From the NCBI RefSeq assembly GCF_029395355.1, contig NZ_CP113913.1, forward strand, positions 930,001 to 994,000: a stretch of DNA of 64,000 nucleotides, written 5' to 3'. Within the stretch, counting starts at the first letter, position 1. Every line of letters begins with the position of its first letter. Shown here in pieces: positions 18,404 through 27,781 of the stretch. The position numbers and the translations under genes are program-made. The notes under the pieces are model-generated. The model did not search any database and was not told where the DNA came from. It saw only the letters and a list, made by a program, of their open reading frames with translations. The DNA comes from Bifidobacterium sp. ESL0800. Its GTDB lineage: Bacteria > Actinomycetota > Actinomycetes > Actinomycetales > Bifidobacteriaceae.

Positions 18404-19866
18404 TGAAAGCTAGCGACATCGTACGACTCGCGGGCCAGAATCTCAAACGCCGCAAATCACGAACCGTACTCACCGTACTCGGTGTGATCGTAGGGTCATG
18501 CTCCATCCTCATCATGATTTCGCTGGGGCAGGGTATGAGCGCCCAAAGCGAGCAGATGCTCAAAGCCATGGGCGACATGACCCTCATCTCGGTATCCAGC
18601 GAATCCCAAGGCGATTCGAGTTCCGGCCAAGGATCTTCGTCGCCCAACGGATCTGGCAGTGCGCCGAAAATCACCAAAAGCACCGTCCGTAATTTCCGCG
18701 ATATCGACCATGTCGTGGCGGCGACCCAACAAGTACAACTGGAGCCACTCGTCAACGTCTCTACTGGCTCGGGCCGCTACACCACCGATGAATACAGCAA
18801 CGTCGTCTTCGAGGGCATCGACATGGCGCAGCTCAAGGCCATGGGTTTTCAACTGACCGCGGGGCGGGAACCATTGAGAAGCGGCGAGGTGCTGGCGGGC
18901 AAATACACGGCGTATGCGTTCAAAGACAAGTTCCGCACTGCGGGCGAGGAAAGGCGCATGTCCCCAGAGATGGGCTGCGAATACAACGAGGCCACCGGCA
19001 AATGCGAACCCTCCGACGACCAGCCGTTCTTCGATCCGCTGAAAATGAGCTATGAGGCATCAAAATCATCGGGTGACGACTCCGGCGCAGACGCGAAAAC
19101 AACCGGCATGGACTCTGCCCCGACGTCGAGCTCCAACGCCAGCGCACCGACAAACCGCATCTACAAATTCAACGCGGTAGGCTCTTTGAAACGCAACGTC
19201 GCCGCCGGCAACTCCACCGACATCGGCTTCCTGATGGATCTGCAGGACCTGGAGAAACTCCGCAAGACACTGGACGCAACCGGCGAGGCCATACCCGCCT
19301 CTTCGAGCGCGTTGGTCAAGGTCGACAGCATCGAAAACGTCAAGCAAGTGCAGGATGAGCTGAACGCCGAGGGCTTCGGCACCAGCTCCAGTGAGGACTC
19401 ACGCAAAGCGGCGCAGAAGGAATCGAATCTGATGCAACTGGCCCTAGGCAGCATCGGCGCAGTGGCGTTCCTCGTGGCGGCCATCGGCATCGCCAACACC
19501 ATGATCATGTCGGTGACCGAACGCACGAAAGAAATCGGCATTATGAAGGCGCTGGGCTGCTCCGTGCGCGACATACGCCTGATGTTCCTTGCAGAGGCGG
19601 CGTCGCTGGGCATACTCGGCGGGCTGGTCGGCTGCGTGCTGAGCGGCCTGGCCTCGCTTGGCATCAATGTCATCGCCAAAAACGCCGCCGGTCCAATGAT
19701 GATCGGCGACGGACAGGAAGCGTCCACGAACCTTTCCATCATCCCCTGGTGGCTTTACGTGGCGGCCGTCGTCTTCTGCGCCGTCATCGGCCTGATCTTC
19801 GGGTTCGGTCCGGCGAACAAGGCCGTGCGCATCCCCGCCCTCGACGCCATCAAGAATCAGGAATGA
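18400..19866 (+). CDS. ABC transporter permease (MacB/FtsX type)
   Basis: 488 aa. It starts inside the stop codon of the previous gene (ATGA overlap), which shows translational coupling. An N-terminal helix (TVLTVLGVIVGSCSILIMIS) is followed by a large extracellular MacB periplasmic core domain with a Ser/Gly-rich insertion around residues 68-85. Three C-terminal helices follow, near residues 350-375, 400-430 and 450-475. The sequence NTMIMSVTERTKEIGIMKALG is the FtsX/MacB hallmark, whose longest run here is 20 residues or so. With the ATPase at 16090 it forms a complete mechanotransmission-type exporter. The substrate (peptide, lipid or drug) cannot be told. Confidence 0.9.
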   Translation: MMKASDIVRLAGQNLKRRKSRTVLTVLGVIVGSCSILIMISLGQGMSAQSEQMLKAMGDMTLISVSSESQGDSSSGQGSSSPNGSGSAPKITKSTVRNFRDIDHVVAATQQVQLEPLVNVSTGSGRYTTDEYSNVVFEGIDMAQLKAMGFQLTAGREPLRSGEVLAGKYTAYAFKDKFRTAGEERRMSPEMGCEYNEATGKCEPSDDQPFFDPLKMSYEASKSSGDDSGADAKTTGMDSAPTSSSNASAPTNRIYKFNAVGSLKRNVAAGNSTDIGFLMDLQDLEKLRKTLDATGEAIPASSSALVKVDSIENVKQVQDELNAEGFGTSSSEDSRKAAQKESNLMQLALGSIGAVAFLVAAIGIANTMIMSVTERTKEIGIMKALGCSVRDIRLMFLAEAASLGILGGLVGCVLSGLASLGINVIAKNAAGPMMIGDGQEASTNLSIIPWWLYVAAVVFCAVIGLIFGFGPANKAVRIPALDAIKNQE

Positions 19867-20006
19867 TCGATGAAAAATATGCCGATGCCATGTTGTAAAG
19901 ACGTTTCATGAGTTGGAGGTTGGAATAAACTTTCTCGGGCGTAGACTTGGCCGGGCATAATCCTAGATTTTGCCTTCGCGCGGATAATTCGCGCTCACTT
20001 CGCCTA

Positions 20007-20029
20007 CGGATAGTCCACAGGACTATCCG
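20007..20029. terminator. Hairpin between convergent genes
   Basis: CGGATAGTCC (20007-20016), loop ACA, GGACTATCCG (20020-20029): a perfect 10-bp stem between the permease and the LTA-synthase-like gene. There is no long T-tract, so termination strength is uncertain. Confidence 0.5.
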
Positions 20030-20038
20030 CTTAACGGC

Positions 20039-22264
20039 TCAGCCCATAAACCCGACGTCTTTAAGATACCCCTTGCCGGCGGTGACGTCGTATTGAATCA
20101 GCTTGTAGTCGTGCATCAGCTGCTTGGTCGCTTGGTCGAAGTCGCTCGCGGCCATCGGGTGCCCCTTGGCATCGAGGTAGATCGGCTGGCCTTCGGGGAT
20201 GCGCGACCAACCCTGGATCTGGTTGACCACGGGCGGCTCCATCGCGGAGACCTTGCCATGCAGACGGGTGAGGAAGGCGAGGAACGGGGTGACCTTGGCG
20301 TTGGTCTGCTCGGCGGCCTGCGCCATGAAGAAGTTCGGAGAGGAATAGTTCCCGTCCGGGCTCTTATAACCCTGACGCCCGCTCGCCTTGTTCGACCAGA
20401 TGAAGTAATCGGTGGTATGCAGGGCCAGCGAGTTCTTCTCATCGGCCGAAGCGGTCTTGTAGATGCCCGGCAGGTGGTCGCCGTAGAAGACGACGGTGAC
20501 CGGCTTCTTGAGCGAATCCATCTGACGAAGGAACTTGGCAGTGGCCTTGTCGGTGATGTTCGCGCCCTTGGCGTAGGTGTTGATGGACTTGTTCTCGTCG
20601 GCTCCGAGCGGCTGCGAGGAATCGGTGGACTTCGCCTTGAACGTATTGCCCTTGTACCAGTTGTGATACGGCATATGGTTCTGCATCGTCGCGAGCTGAA
20701 CGAATTCATTCGAAGAGTTCTTCTTCATCGCTTCGTAGACGCTCTGGTAGGCCGAGGCGTCGGAGACGTAAGGCGAGGAGTCGATCTTGCCACGGTGGGC
20801 GATGACCTCCGGCGGTTCCAGCGAATAGAAGTGCGAGAAACCGAACTTCTTGTAGTTGTTGGCACGCAGATACATCGACGGCTCGTAGGGGTGGAAGGCC
20901 ACGGAGTGCTCCTTGCTCCCCCACAGCTGGTTGACGGTCGGCGTCCACTTCTCACCGGGGACGAGCTGCTGGTACGGGCTGGTCAGCGAGGCGTCGAAAT
21001 TGGCCATCGACATCCCCGTCAGGCTCATGTATTCGAGGTTCGCGGTGCCGCCGCCGTAACCGGAAGATAGCATGTAGCCGCCGGTCGTGTGCTTCTTGAT
21101 TTCGCGGGTATTGGGAATCGGATCATGGTTGAGCTTGATGCCCGGCACGCGCGACGGGTCGGAATACGACTCGGAGAGGATGAAGACGACGCTGCCGTCG
21201 CTCATCTTGCCGGTACGCGTCTTGTTGATCTTGGCGGCTTCGGCGAAATAGCGCTTGGCGACCTGTTTCATCGTCGCCTCGCTGTAGTCGCTCGGCTGGT
21301 CCATCACCTTGGGATGGGCCTGCCCCAAGAAGGAGACCAAGGGGCCGTTGCGCTGCGCGTCATAAACGGAATCCCACATCGAGGGGATATAGCCCATGGT
21401 CTTGGCGAAGGCATTGGTGAAGGTATTGATCTGGCCGACCTGATAGCTGAAACCGGTGACCAGAAGCAACGGCACGACGATAAGCACGATACGCAAGCCG
21501 GCGCCAAGGCTTTTGCGTTTGATACTGCCGTTGCCGCTTTTGGCGTCGAGCTTGGCATCGTTCTTATCCGCACGATCCGCACTCTGGCCATGTCCATGAC
21601 TTTCGGCGACACCGCCGGAGCGAGGTGCGAAACCGAATACCTTGCCATGCCGCATATCGAAATGGTTCAGCACCGCAAACAAGACGACAACCAGAACCAT
21701 CGCGACCACGACCGCGGCGATCAGCCCGCCTGAACCGGAAGGGATGAAGCTCATCAATGAACCGGCGTCCCCGTTGGAGACGAAGCTCAGATCCGACGGA
21801 AGAATCGTCTCATAACGAACGTCGACCTTGAAATGCTCCACCACCGCAATCAGGATCACCAAGACGAGCATGACGGCAGTGGCGATCCAGAAACGGTTGA
21901 ACACCATGATCACGGCAAGATAGATGAACCCCAGCAACAGCAGATTCAGAACGAAGACGAAATTGCCCTTCTCCCACATCTTGGAGACCATGCCCCACAC
22001 GCCGGTCAGGGGGCTTGAAAGCTTCACACGGGTGTCGCTTTGGGAAACACCCTGCTGCAAAATGAGGGCCATGACGATGTCGAAAACCAAAAACAGCAGT
22101 GCATAGGCCCAGGCACGAATATGCAACCTCTTGGATTTCGTTTTCGCGCTATCAGACGAATGCCCGTCGGCGCTTACGACGTCATCGCGCACAGACGATA
22201 ATCCATCGTGGATATCACGTGAATTTTTTTCTTCAGTGTTTTCCGTTTTTCCGTCCTTATTCAT
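20039..22264 (-). CDS. LtaS-type phosphoglycerol transferase (sulfatase fold)
   Basis: 741 aa. A hydrophilic, disordered N-terminus of about 48 residues precedes five predicted helices (about 52-72, 103-122, 125-143, 181-200, 258-275). A large extracellular sulfatase-like domain follows. Metal and nucleophile signatures are E365 in FILSESYSD and T407 in GYGGGTANLEY, where T407 is the expected catalytic threonine. FYGDHLPG provides later metal ligands. Enzymes of this group move glycerol phosphate from phosphatidylglycerol onto an acceptor. It could build a lipoteichoic-acid-like polymer or decorate a glycan; which one is not clear. It is divergent from the aminoacyl-PG hydrolase gene. Both use phosphatidylglycerol-derived substrates. 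Confidence 0.85.
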   Translation of the reverse strand: MNKDGKTENTEEKNSRDIHDGLSSVRDDVVSADGHSSDSAKTKSKRLHIRAWAYALLFLVFDIVMALILQQGVSQSDTRVKLSSPLTGVWGMVSKMWEKGNFVFVLNLLLLGFIYLAVIMVFNRFWIATAVMLVLVILIAVVEHFKVDVRYETILPSDLSFVSNGDAGSLMSFIPSGSGGLIAAVVVAMVLVVVLFAVLNHFDMRHGKVFGFAPRSGGVAESHGHGQSADRADKNDAKLDAKSGNGSIKRKSLGAGLRIVLIVVPLLLVTGFSYQVGQINTFTNAFAKTMGYIPSMWDSVYDAQRNGPLVSFLGQAHPKVMDQPSDYSEATMKQVAKRYFAEAAKINKTRTGKMSDGSVVFILSESYSDPSRVPGIKLNHDPIPNTREIKKHTTGGYMLSSGYGGGTANLEYMSLTGMSMANFDASLTSPYQQLVPGEKWTPTVNQLWGSKEHSVAFHPYEPSMYLRANNYKKFGFSHFYSLEPPEVIAHRGKIDSSPYVSDASAYQSVYEAMKKNSSNEFVQLATMQNHMPYHNWYKGNTFKAKSTDSSQPLGADENKSINTYAKGANITDKATAKFLRQMDSLKKPVTVVFYGDHLPGIYKTASADEKNSLALHTTDYFIWSNKASGRQGYKSPDGNYSSPNFFMAQAAEQTNAKVTPFLAFLTRLHGKVSAMEPPVVNQIQGWSRIPEGQPIYLDAKGHPMAASDFDQATKQLMHDYKLIQYDVTAGKGYLKDVGFMG

Positions 22265-22564
22265 CGGTTTTCCTTCAGTCGATCACGTTTCATTGCGGCA
22301 TCCAAATCCCGCACCCCTGTATCCATCGTCCCCTTCAAAGCAAGAACAATAGCCATAAAACCTCATATTCCGGCTCTCGCAAGAAACGCCGGAAGAAAAA
22401 CCATAGTGTTTCCTGCAGCGTTTTCAACAATCATAACGACACGATACTATATCCCCTTTTGAACGCTCTGCGGCAAATCCGCAATCATTCTTGCGGCTGA
22501 TTGCTCTTGGCGAAGTCATGAGTCTAGAATCATGACGGTATATTTTAACGCAACAGGGGAAATG

Positions 22565-23953
22565 ATGGACTGGTTTTTCAACATTCAACTGACCAAGGGC
22601 TGGCTGCCTACCTCGATGCTGATAGCTACCATCGTCGGTATTGCCCTCCTTGTCATTCTCAAATCCAAGGACGGCTGGCTCGAACCCCTTTTGAAACAAC
22701 TCGGATGGGGCGTCGTCGGCGGCCTGGTCGGACGTGTCGTCGTCTGGCTGCTTTCCGACGTCTTCATGGTTTTCGGCGTCAGCCTGGGCAGCCTTGTGGA
22801 AACCAGCATCACCTACGGGCTTGCCGTGGTCTCGGCGCTTATCGCCGCGTGCATCGATTCAGGGAAGATCCGCAGAGTCATCGCCATCATCACCATCGTT
22901 CTGGCGGTGGTCACCTGCGCGTTGAAAGTCGACGGCATCTACGGCGAATACACCACCATAGGATCGGTCTTCGGCCACAACCAATTCTCCAAACTCGATC
23001 CAGGCACGGTCGGCAAAACAGACGGCAAAGCCGACAACACCGTCGAAAAGTGGAAAAAGCTCGGCAAGGAAGGCAAACTTCCGACGATGCCCAAGAAAGG
23101 CGCGGTGCATTCGGTCGATATCCCCGCCACCCTTTCGCATTTCAAGGCCCGCACGGCCAACGTCTACCTTCCGCCTGCAGCGCTGACGAAAAACCCACCA
23201 AAGCTGCCGGTCATGATCGTCATGGCCGGCCAGCCGGGCACGCCGGACCGCTTCTTCAGCGCCGGGGTACTCGGGGCTAAGCTCGATGCCTACGCGGCCA
23301 AGCACTATGGTCTGGCCCCCATCGCCGTCTCCCCTGACCAGAACGGGTCGCTGACCCACAATTCCCTGTGCGCCGACACACCAAAAGGCAATGCGGAAAC
23401 CTATCTGACCCGCGACGTGACCCGCTGGATCAAGTCCAACCTTCCCGTAGAGCAATCACCAAGCAAATGGCTGATCGGCGGATTCTCACAAGGCGGGACC
23501 TGCGCCACCCAGCTAGGACCTGCACACCCCGACCTCTACGGCCATATCTATTCCGCGGGAGGCGAGATCGAGCCGACCGCCGGATCGCACAAAAGCACGG
23601 TGAAGAAATATTTCGCCGGCAACGAAAAAGCGTTCGACAAGCATGTCCCGATCAACATCATCGAACGCCACTCGCCTTCGAAACAGACATGGTTCTCCGC
23701 AGCGGGCCAGGTCGATTCGAAATCGCAAAAGAACCAGAAGGCCATCTCGAAGGCGGCCATGAAGGCAGGGATGGCGGTGACCACGGTGGTCGTGAAAGGC
23801 ACGGGACACGACTGGCACACCGTCAACGCCGGCATGAGTGCCCAAATCGACCTGTTCGGCAGCGAAACCGGTCTTGGCAAAACCGGCAAAAGCATCGATT
23901 CCTATCCTATGCTGGAAGTGGTCGCGGCCAATACCAATACATTCGGCGATTAA
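22565..23953 (+). CDS. Membrane alpha/beta hydrolase, likely aminoacyl-PG hydrolase
   Basis: 462 aa from ATG 22565 (GGGGA upstream); ATG 22532 would add 11 residues but lacks a ribosome binding site. Four hydrophobic segments fill residues 1-130. A soluble alpha/beta hydrolase domain follows. The nucleophile elbow is IGGFSQGGTCA and the catalytic His lies in GTGHDWHTV. Actinobacterial and enterococcal hydrolases with this architecture, sited beside aminoacyl-phosphatidylglycerol synthases, remove the amino acid from the lipid. The next gene here is exactly such a synthase (91 bases downstream), so the same role is inferred. An esterase with another substrate, such as an antigen-85-like acyltransferase, is possible. 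Confidence 0.72.
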   Translation: MDWFFNIQLTKGWLPTSMLIATIVGIALLVILKSKDGWLEPLLKQLGWGVVGGLVGRVVVWLLSDVFMVFGVSLGSLVETSITYGLAVVSALIAACIDSGKIRRVIAIITIVLAVVTCALKVDGIYGEYTTIGSVFGHNQFSKLDPGTVGKTDGKADNTVEKWKKLGKEGKLPTMPKKGAVHSVDIPATLSHFKARTANVYLPPAALTKNPPKLPVMIVMAGQPGTPDRFFSAGVLGAKLDAYAAKHYGLAPIAVSPDQNGSLTHNSLCADTPKGNAETYLTRDVTRWIKSNLPVEQSPSKWLIGGFSQGGTCATQLGPAHPDLYGHIYSAGGEIEPTAGSHKSTVKKYFAGNEKAFDKHVPINIIERHSPSKQTWFSAAGQVDSKSQKNQKAISKAAMKAGMAVTTVVVKGTGHDWHTVNAGMSAQIDLFGSETGLGKTGKSIDSYPMLEVVAANTNTFGD

Positions 23954-24044
23954 ATGTTATTACAAAACAATTAAATCCATCATAATGTTATTATCAAATC
24001 AGTTATGCTGATCAAACGAGACGAAGAACGAAAGTCATTAAAGC

Positions 24045-26822
24045 ATGCAGAATCACGAAGATCGGAAAAACAAAAAGACCGGAAGGGGCGGACCCTCAAG
24101 TTGGACGGTGCTTGGTCATGATCTCCTAAGCTGGACACGCAGCCATCTTTTCGCCATCATCGTCGCCGCAGTGTTCCTTGTCGTCAATGTCTGCGACATG
24201 GTCTCCTCGGCCATACGGCACCTGCACGCTCCGGCCTATGGACGTAGCCTCAGCCTCACCGAAATCCTCTTCGGACGCATGCCGGGCGGCGGCAGGCCGC
24301 ACGACCCCTTCCAGCAGCCCCTGCACAGCCAGGACATCATTCCCTGGCTGACGAAGATCCTGCGTTCCGCGGTGTTCGTGCGCAGCCCCCTGATGCTCAT
24401 CATCTATACCTTGCTGATTGTCGTCATCCTTTCCGTGGCGCAATCTCGGCTCGGAGCCCTGAAGACGACGTTTGCCGCACTGTTCAGCGCAGTCGTCGGA
24501 TCGACGCTCGGGATTCTGGTCTGTGTTCTTGTCGACATGGCCATGCATGACTGGCAGAGCATGGAGCGCCTGCCCGTCCTGCTTTCCCCGTTGACCATCA
24601 TCATCGGAGCATTGATGGCGGAAAGCGCCTATGAATCCGTACTGTGGAGGCGGCGCATCCTGCTGCTCGGCTACACCGTCATCGGTACGCTGCTGCTTTT
24701 CAGCGGCAATCCCGGCGACTATTGCACGCTCGGAGCCGCGATTGTCGGCCAGCTCACCGGTCTGTTGATGCACGGCCCGGTCAAAGACCACATCGCGTGG
24801 AGCAACAGCACCGATTATGAGATCCGTCGTCTCTTCGCCTTCGCCCAGCTGGTGCTGGCTATCGGACCTCTGCTGGCGCTGACCTCGACCTCGCATCTGG
24901 GGCCATTGACCACATTCGGCCTTTTCACTTCCTCCATCTGGGGCGATTCCTCGCTGCTCACCTCCTGCAGCGTCAACCAATCGGTGACGAGCTGCCTGCG
25001 TCTGGTCGCGTCCCGACAGCATTTGGCGATAGCCGGCCTGTGGCTGCACCTGTTGCTGCCCATTGCCGCCCTTGCCTTGGTGGCATGGGGACTTTACCAC
25101 GGACGCAGGCTGGCCGCGTGGGTGAGCATCGTGCTCAATGGCGCCGCCGTCGTATTTGCCGTGGTCTACTATGTCATCTTCCCCTTCACTCTTACGCCAT
25201 TGACCCCGAGCATGGCCAGCCGCTACAACTTCATGCCGGCTTTCATCACCACTGCCCTGCCGCCGCTGGTGCTGATCATCCTGATGATTCGTGAGCTGCC
25301 GCATTTCAGCGTTTCGACCGGTTCGTCCAGGGTCCGCGCCGGCATTGCCGCCATAGTCGGCATGCTGCTGGTCACCAGCTGCGTCTATATCGGCTTTGCC
25401 GTGTCGGCTCCCGAGGACTTCAAGCCACGCCCGACCGTCAAGCTGTTGATGATAGACATGCTTCGCCGGCTTTTGCCCACCGGCTTCGGCGGCCGCAAAC
25501 GCACCACGCTGATCGCGCCGCAAACCGAGTTGGCGGCATTGGTAAGCGAAGGTCTTACCGTCGTCTTTTGGCTGACGGTGCTTATCGTCTTCATCCTCTG
25601 GTTCCGCGACAACGTCACCCCCGACGAACGAGACCGCAAGAAGGCCGAAACGCTGGTCGCCCTCGGCGGTGAATCCATGAGTTTCATGACCACTTGGGAA
25701 GGCAACCACTATTGGTTCTCCTCCACCGGCCGTTCCGCCATCGCCTACCGCGTGCTGCACGGCATCGCCCTGAGTGTCACCGGTCCCTTCGGAGACGCGA
25801 GCGAATACACACAGGATCTGCGCGAATTCACCAAGTTCTGCGACACAAAGGGCTGGTCCCCTTCCTTCTATGCCGTCCACGACGACCAACGCGAGCAGCT
25901 CGAAAAAATGGGCTGGTCCTCCATTCAGGTCGGCACCGAAATGGTCATCGACCCCAACAAGTGGGCGACGCGCGGCAAGAAATGGCAGGATATCCGCACC
26001 GCCATCAACAAGGCCAAGCGCGACGGCATCACCGACGTGCTGACCACCTACGACCAGGCCGGTTTCAATATCGACCAGCAGATCGTCGATATCTCCGAAC
26101 AATGGGCCCAGTTGAAGGCGCTGCCGGAAATGAAATTCACGCTCGGCGGCATCGAAGAACTGAGAGACGACCGCGTGGCGCTGCTGTATGCCATCGACAC
26201 GCAGGGCACGGTTCTCGGCGTCACCAGCTGGCTGCCCACCTACCGTGATGGCCGAGTCATCGGATGGACGCTCGATTTCATGCGTCACCGCACCGACAGT
26301 CCCAACGGCATCATGGAGTTCCTGATCGCCCGCATGGCCGAACGCCTGCGCGACCAAGGATTGGCGGACCCGGCCAACGCCATCGAATTCATGAGCCTTT
26401 CGGCCGCTCCTCTGGCTGGCATGGGTGAGAAAGCCGCCGTTGGCGCAGACAAGGCGGTCGAAGGCGATCAATCCGGGAAAGCAGAGGATCCGTCCGAAAC
26501 CGGACAATCCGAGAATACGAATGATGACAACGCCGAAGCCAAACCGAAGACGGCATCACCCAGCGGAACGGAGATCATCGAACACGCGTTGCAGATCGCG
26601 GCCGACGTGCTTGAGCCTGCCTACGCTTTCAAGTCACTGTTCTTCTTCAAGAAGAAGTTCCAGCCCAGCCCGGCCCCGATCTACATCTGCTATCCGGATT
26701 CGGCCAAGCTCGCGCAGATCGGCATCGCCGTGGTCAACGCATACGTGCCCGAGCTCAAACCGAAGCAGGTCGTTGAAATCGTGAAATCCATGACTTCACC
26801 GGATAAAAGCAACAAAAAATAG
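24045..26822 (+). CDS. mprF: Aminoacyl-phosphatidylglycerol synthase/flippase (MprF-like)
   Basis: 925 aa. Numerous hydrophobic helices (residues about 25-540) form a flippase-like membrane domain, followed by a cytoplasmic DUF2156 domain, the aminoacyl-tRNA-dependent transferase of MprF. Key stretches are FSSTGRSAIAYRV, LSVTGPFGD, GTEMVID and GWTLDFMRHR. The closing AYAFKSLFFFKKKFQP is the conserved end of the domain. MprF adds lysine or alanine to phosphatidylglycerol, lowering surface charge and protecting from cationic peptides. A stretch of about 45 acidic, polar residues (about 794-838) interrupts the transferase domain before its last block, which is unusual. ATG 24045 has only a weak AAAG upstream. 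Amino acid specificity is unknown. Confidence 0.85.
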   Translation: MQNHEDRKNKKTGRGGPSSWTVLGHDLLSWTRSHLFAIIVAAVFLVVNVCDMVSSAIRHLHAPAYGRSLSLTEILFGRMPGGGRPHDPFQQPLHSQDIIPWLTKILRSAVFVRSPLMLIIYTLLIVVILSVAQSRLGALKTTFAALFSAVVGSTLGILVCVLVDMAMHDWQSMERLPVLLSPLTIIIGALMAESAYESVLWRRRILLLGYTVIGTLLLFSGNPGDYCTLGAAIVGQLTGLLMHGPVKDHIAWSNSTDYEIRRLFAFAQLVLAIGPLLALTSTSHLGPLTTFGLFTSSIWGDSSLLTSCSVNQSVTSCLRLVASRQHLAIAGLWLHLLLPIAALALVAWGLYHGRRLAAWVSIVLNGAAVVFAVVYYVIFPFTLTPLTPSMASRYNFMPAFITTALPPLVLIILMIRELPHFSVSTGSSRVRAGIAAIVGMLLVTSCVYIGFAVSAPEDFKPRPTVKLLMIDMLRRLLPTGFGGRKRTTLIAPQTELAALVSEGLTVVFWLTVLIVFILWFRDNVTPDERDRKKAETLVALGGESMSFMTTWEGNHYWFSSTGRSAIAYRVLHGIALSVTGPFGDASEYTQDLREFTKFCDTKGWSPSFYAVHDDQREQLEKMGWSSIQVGTEMVIDPNKWATRGKKWQDIRTAINKAKRDGITDVLTTYDQAGFNIDQQIVDISEQWAQLKALPEMKFTLGGIEELRDDRVALLYAIDTQGTVLGVTSWLPTYRDGRVIGWTLDFMRHRTDSPNGIMEFLIARMAERLRDQGLADPANAIEFMSLSAAPLAGMGEKAAVGADKAVEGDQSGKAEDPSETGQSENTNDDNAEAKPKTASPSGTEIIEHALQIAADVLEPAYAFKSLFFFKKKFQPSPAPIYICYPDSAKLAQIGIAVVNAYVPELKPKQVVEIVKSMTSPDKSNKK

Positions 26823-26850
26823 GCGCTTCCCAAAACCTAACGGCACGTAA

Positions 26851-26892
26851 AAGGGATAGCGGCGAGTCATTATTGGCTGACTGCTATCCCTT
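26851..26892 (+). terminator. Terminator-like hairpin after mprF
   Basis: AAGGGATAGC (26851-26860) pairs with GCTATCCCTT (26883-26892). Inside the loop AGTCA (26865-26869) pairs with TGACT (26878-26882), extending the stem. It starts 28 bases after the mprF stop codon. Confidence 0.6.
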
Positions 26893-26981
26893 ACATTCAA
26901 AGGTTCATATTCGAAGCCGTGCAAATGATAAAAGACAGACAGCCGCGTAGAGGAATACAAGAAACTTCTACCAATGCGTCT

Positions 26982-27103
26982 GTCTGTTTGTCACTTTTTA
27001 CGTGCTTGCTTCGCTGCCTATGTAAAAGATGACATTTATTGCTGCTGTTTGTCATCTTTTACATAGCCCGATTCAGCAAGCACGTAAAAAGTGACAAACA
27101 GAC
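26982..27103. repeat. Long nested inverted repeat (29 bp + 16 bp stems)
   Basis: Outer arms 26982-27010 and 27075-27103 are perfect 29-bp complements. Inner arms 27018-27033 and 27051-27066 are perfect 16-bp complements around a 17-base loop; a 7 x 8 base internal loop separates the stems. The arms share a degenerate core, GTAAAAAGTGAC outside and GTAAAAGATGAC inside. Such length exceeds normal terminators. It may be a miniature palindromic mobile element, a cruciform or a stable RNA. Confidence 0.8.
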
Positions 27104-27199
27104 GAGCAAGACAACGTTCAAACTCATCGTCATTCCATCAATACACCAGCAGACGAAAACGGGACGACATCTCCGACATTGCCACATGCCGAATCGGTT

Positions 27200-27664
27200 T
27201 TAGTCGTTTTCCGCACCTTCCAATCGCAGGCAATCCGCGCACAGCCCGAAGACTTCGAGGGTGTGCGAGCTGACGGTGAAACCGTGTTCTTCCGCGACTT
27301 TGTGGACCCATTGCTCGGGAGGTTCGATCTCCACCGTCTTGCCGCAGTTCTCGCAGACCAGATGATGGTGGTGCTCGCCGTCCTTGCAGATACGGAACAT
27401 CTGCTGATCGTTCAAGTGGATGGTGTCGGCCCTGCCGTCGTCGGCCAGCGCATTGAGCTGCCGATAGACGGTGGAAAGGCCGATCCCCTGACCGTCCTCG
27501 CTCAAAATCCGATAAAGGTCCTGTGCGGAAACGAAATCATCGCAAGCGTGAAGCGCCTTCAACACGGCGTCCTTCTGCCAGGTGTGCTGGCTGCCGCGTC
27601 TGCCACCGCGGGAAAGCATCCTCCGCGCAGAAGGCTTTCCATCATGCCGCTCGTAGGCTGTCAC
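27200..27664 (-). CDS. Fur/Zur-family metal-responsive repressor
   Basis: 154 aa. The N-terminal winged helix includes LSTVYRQLNALADDG, the Fur DNA-recognition helix. The dimerisation half has a His cluster (HHHHLVCENCG, residues 98-108) and two CxxC pairs, C104/C107 and C142/C145, which bind a structural zinc. Length and motifs fit actinobacterial Zur or Fur. The first 25 residues are basic (RRMLSRGGRRG), an extension not usual in Fur. It lies between mprF and purK; no metal transporter is adjacent, so the metal is undecided. Zur is a reasonable guess but not proven. Confidence 0.88.
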   Translation of the reverse strand: MTAYERHDGKPSARRMLSRGGRRGSQHTWQKDAVLKALHACDDFVSAQDLYRILSEDGQGIGLSTVYRQLNALADDGRADTIHLNDQQMFRICKDGEHHHHLVCENCGKTVEIEPPEQWVHKVAEEHGFTVSSHTLEVFGLCADCLRLEGAEND

Positions 27665-27781
27665 TATTCAAGACCTCTTTCATCACCACTGCTTGCCGGA
27701 CGTAATCGCCCTCGTAAAACCGAAGAACGCCTTATAACGCACTCTGCATTTTACTCACATTTCTCCGACTTGAAAAGGAAA

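Larger units (their letters stand above)
26823..27199. other. Structured intergenic region between mprF and fur-type gene
   Basis: 377 bases between convergent genes, without a credible gene. It holds a terminator-like hairpin (26851-26892), a second hairpin (26933-26985) and a 122-nt double hairpin (26982-27103), the last two sharing four bases so they cannot both form completely. Confidence 0.7.

Noticed and set aside
24126-26507. 793-codon minus-strand open frame opposite mprF
   Set aside because: Low-complexity Gln/Asp/Arg/Gly composition without domains; a shadow of the MprF-like gene.
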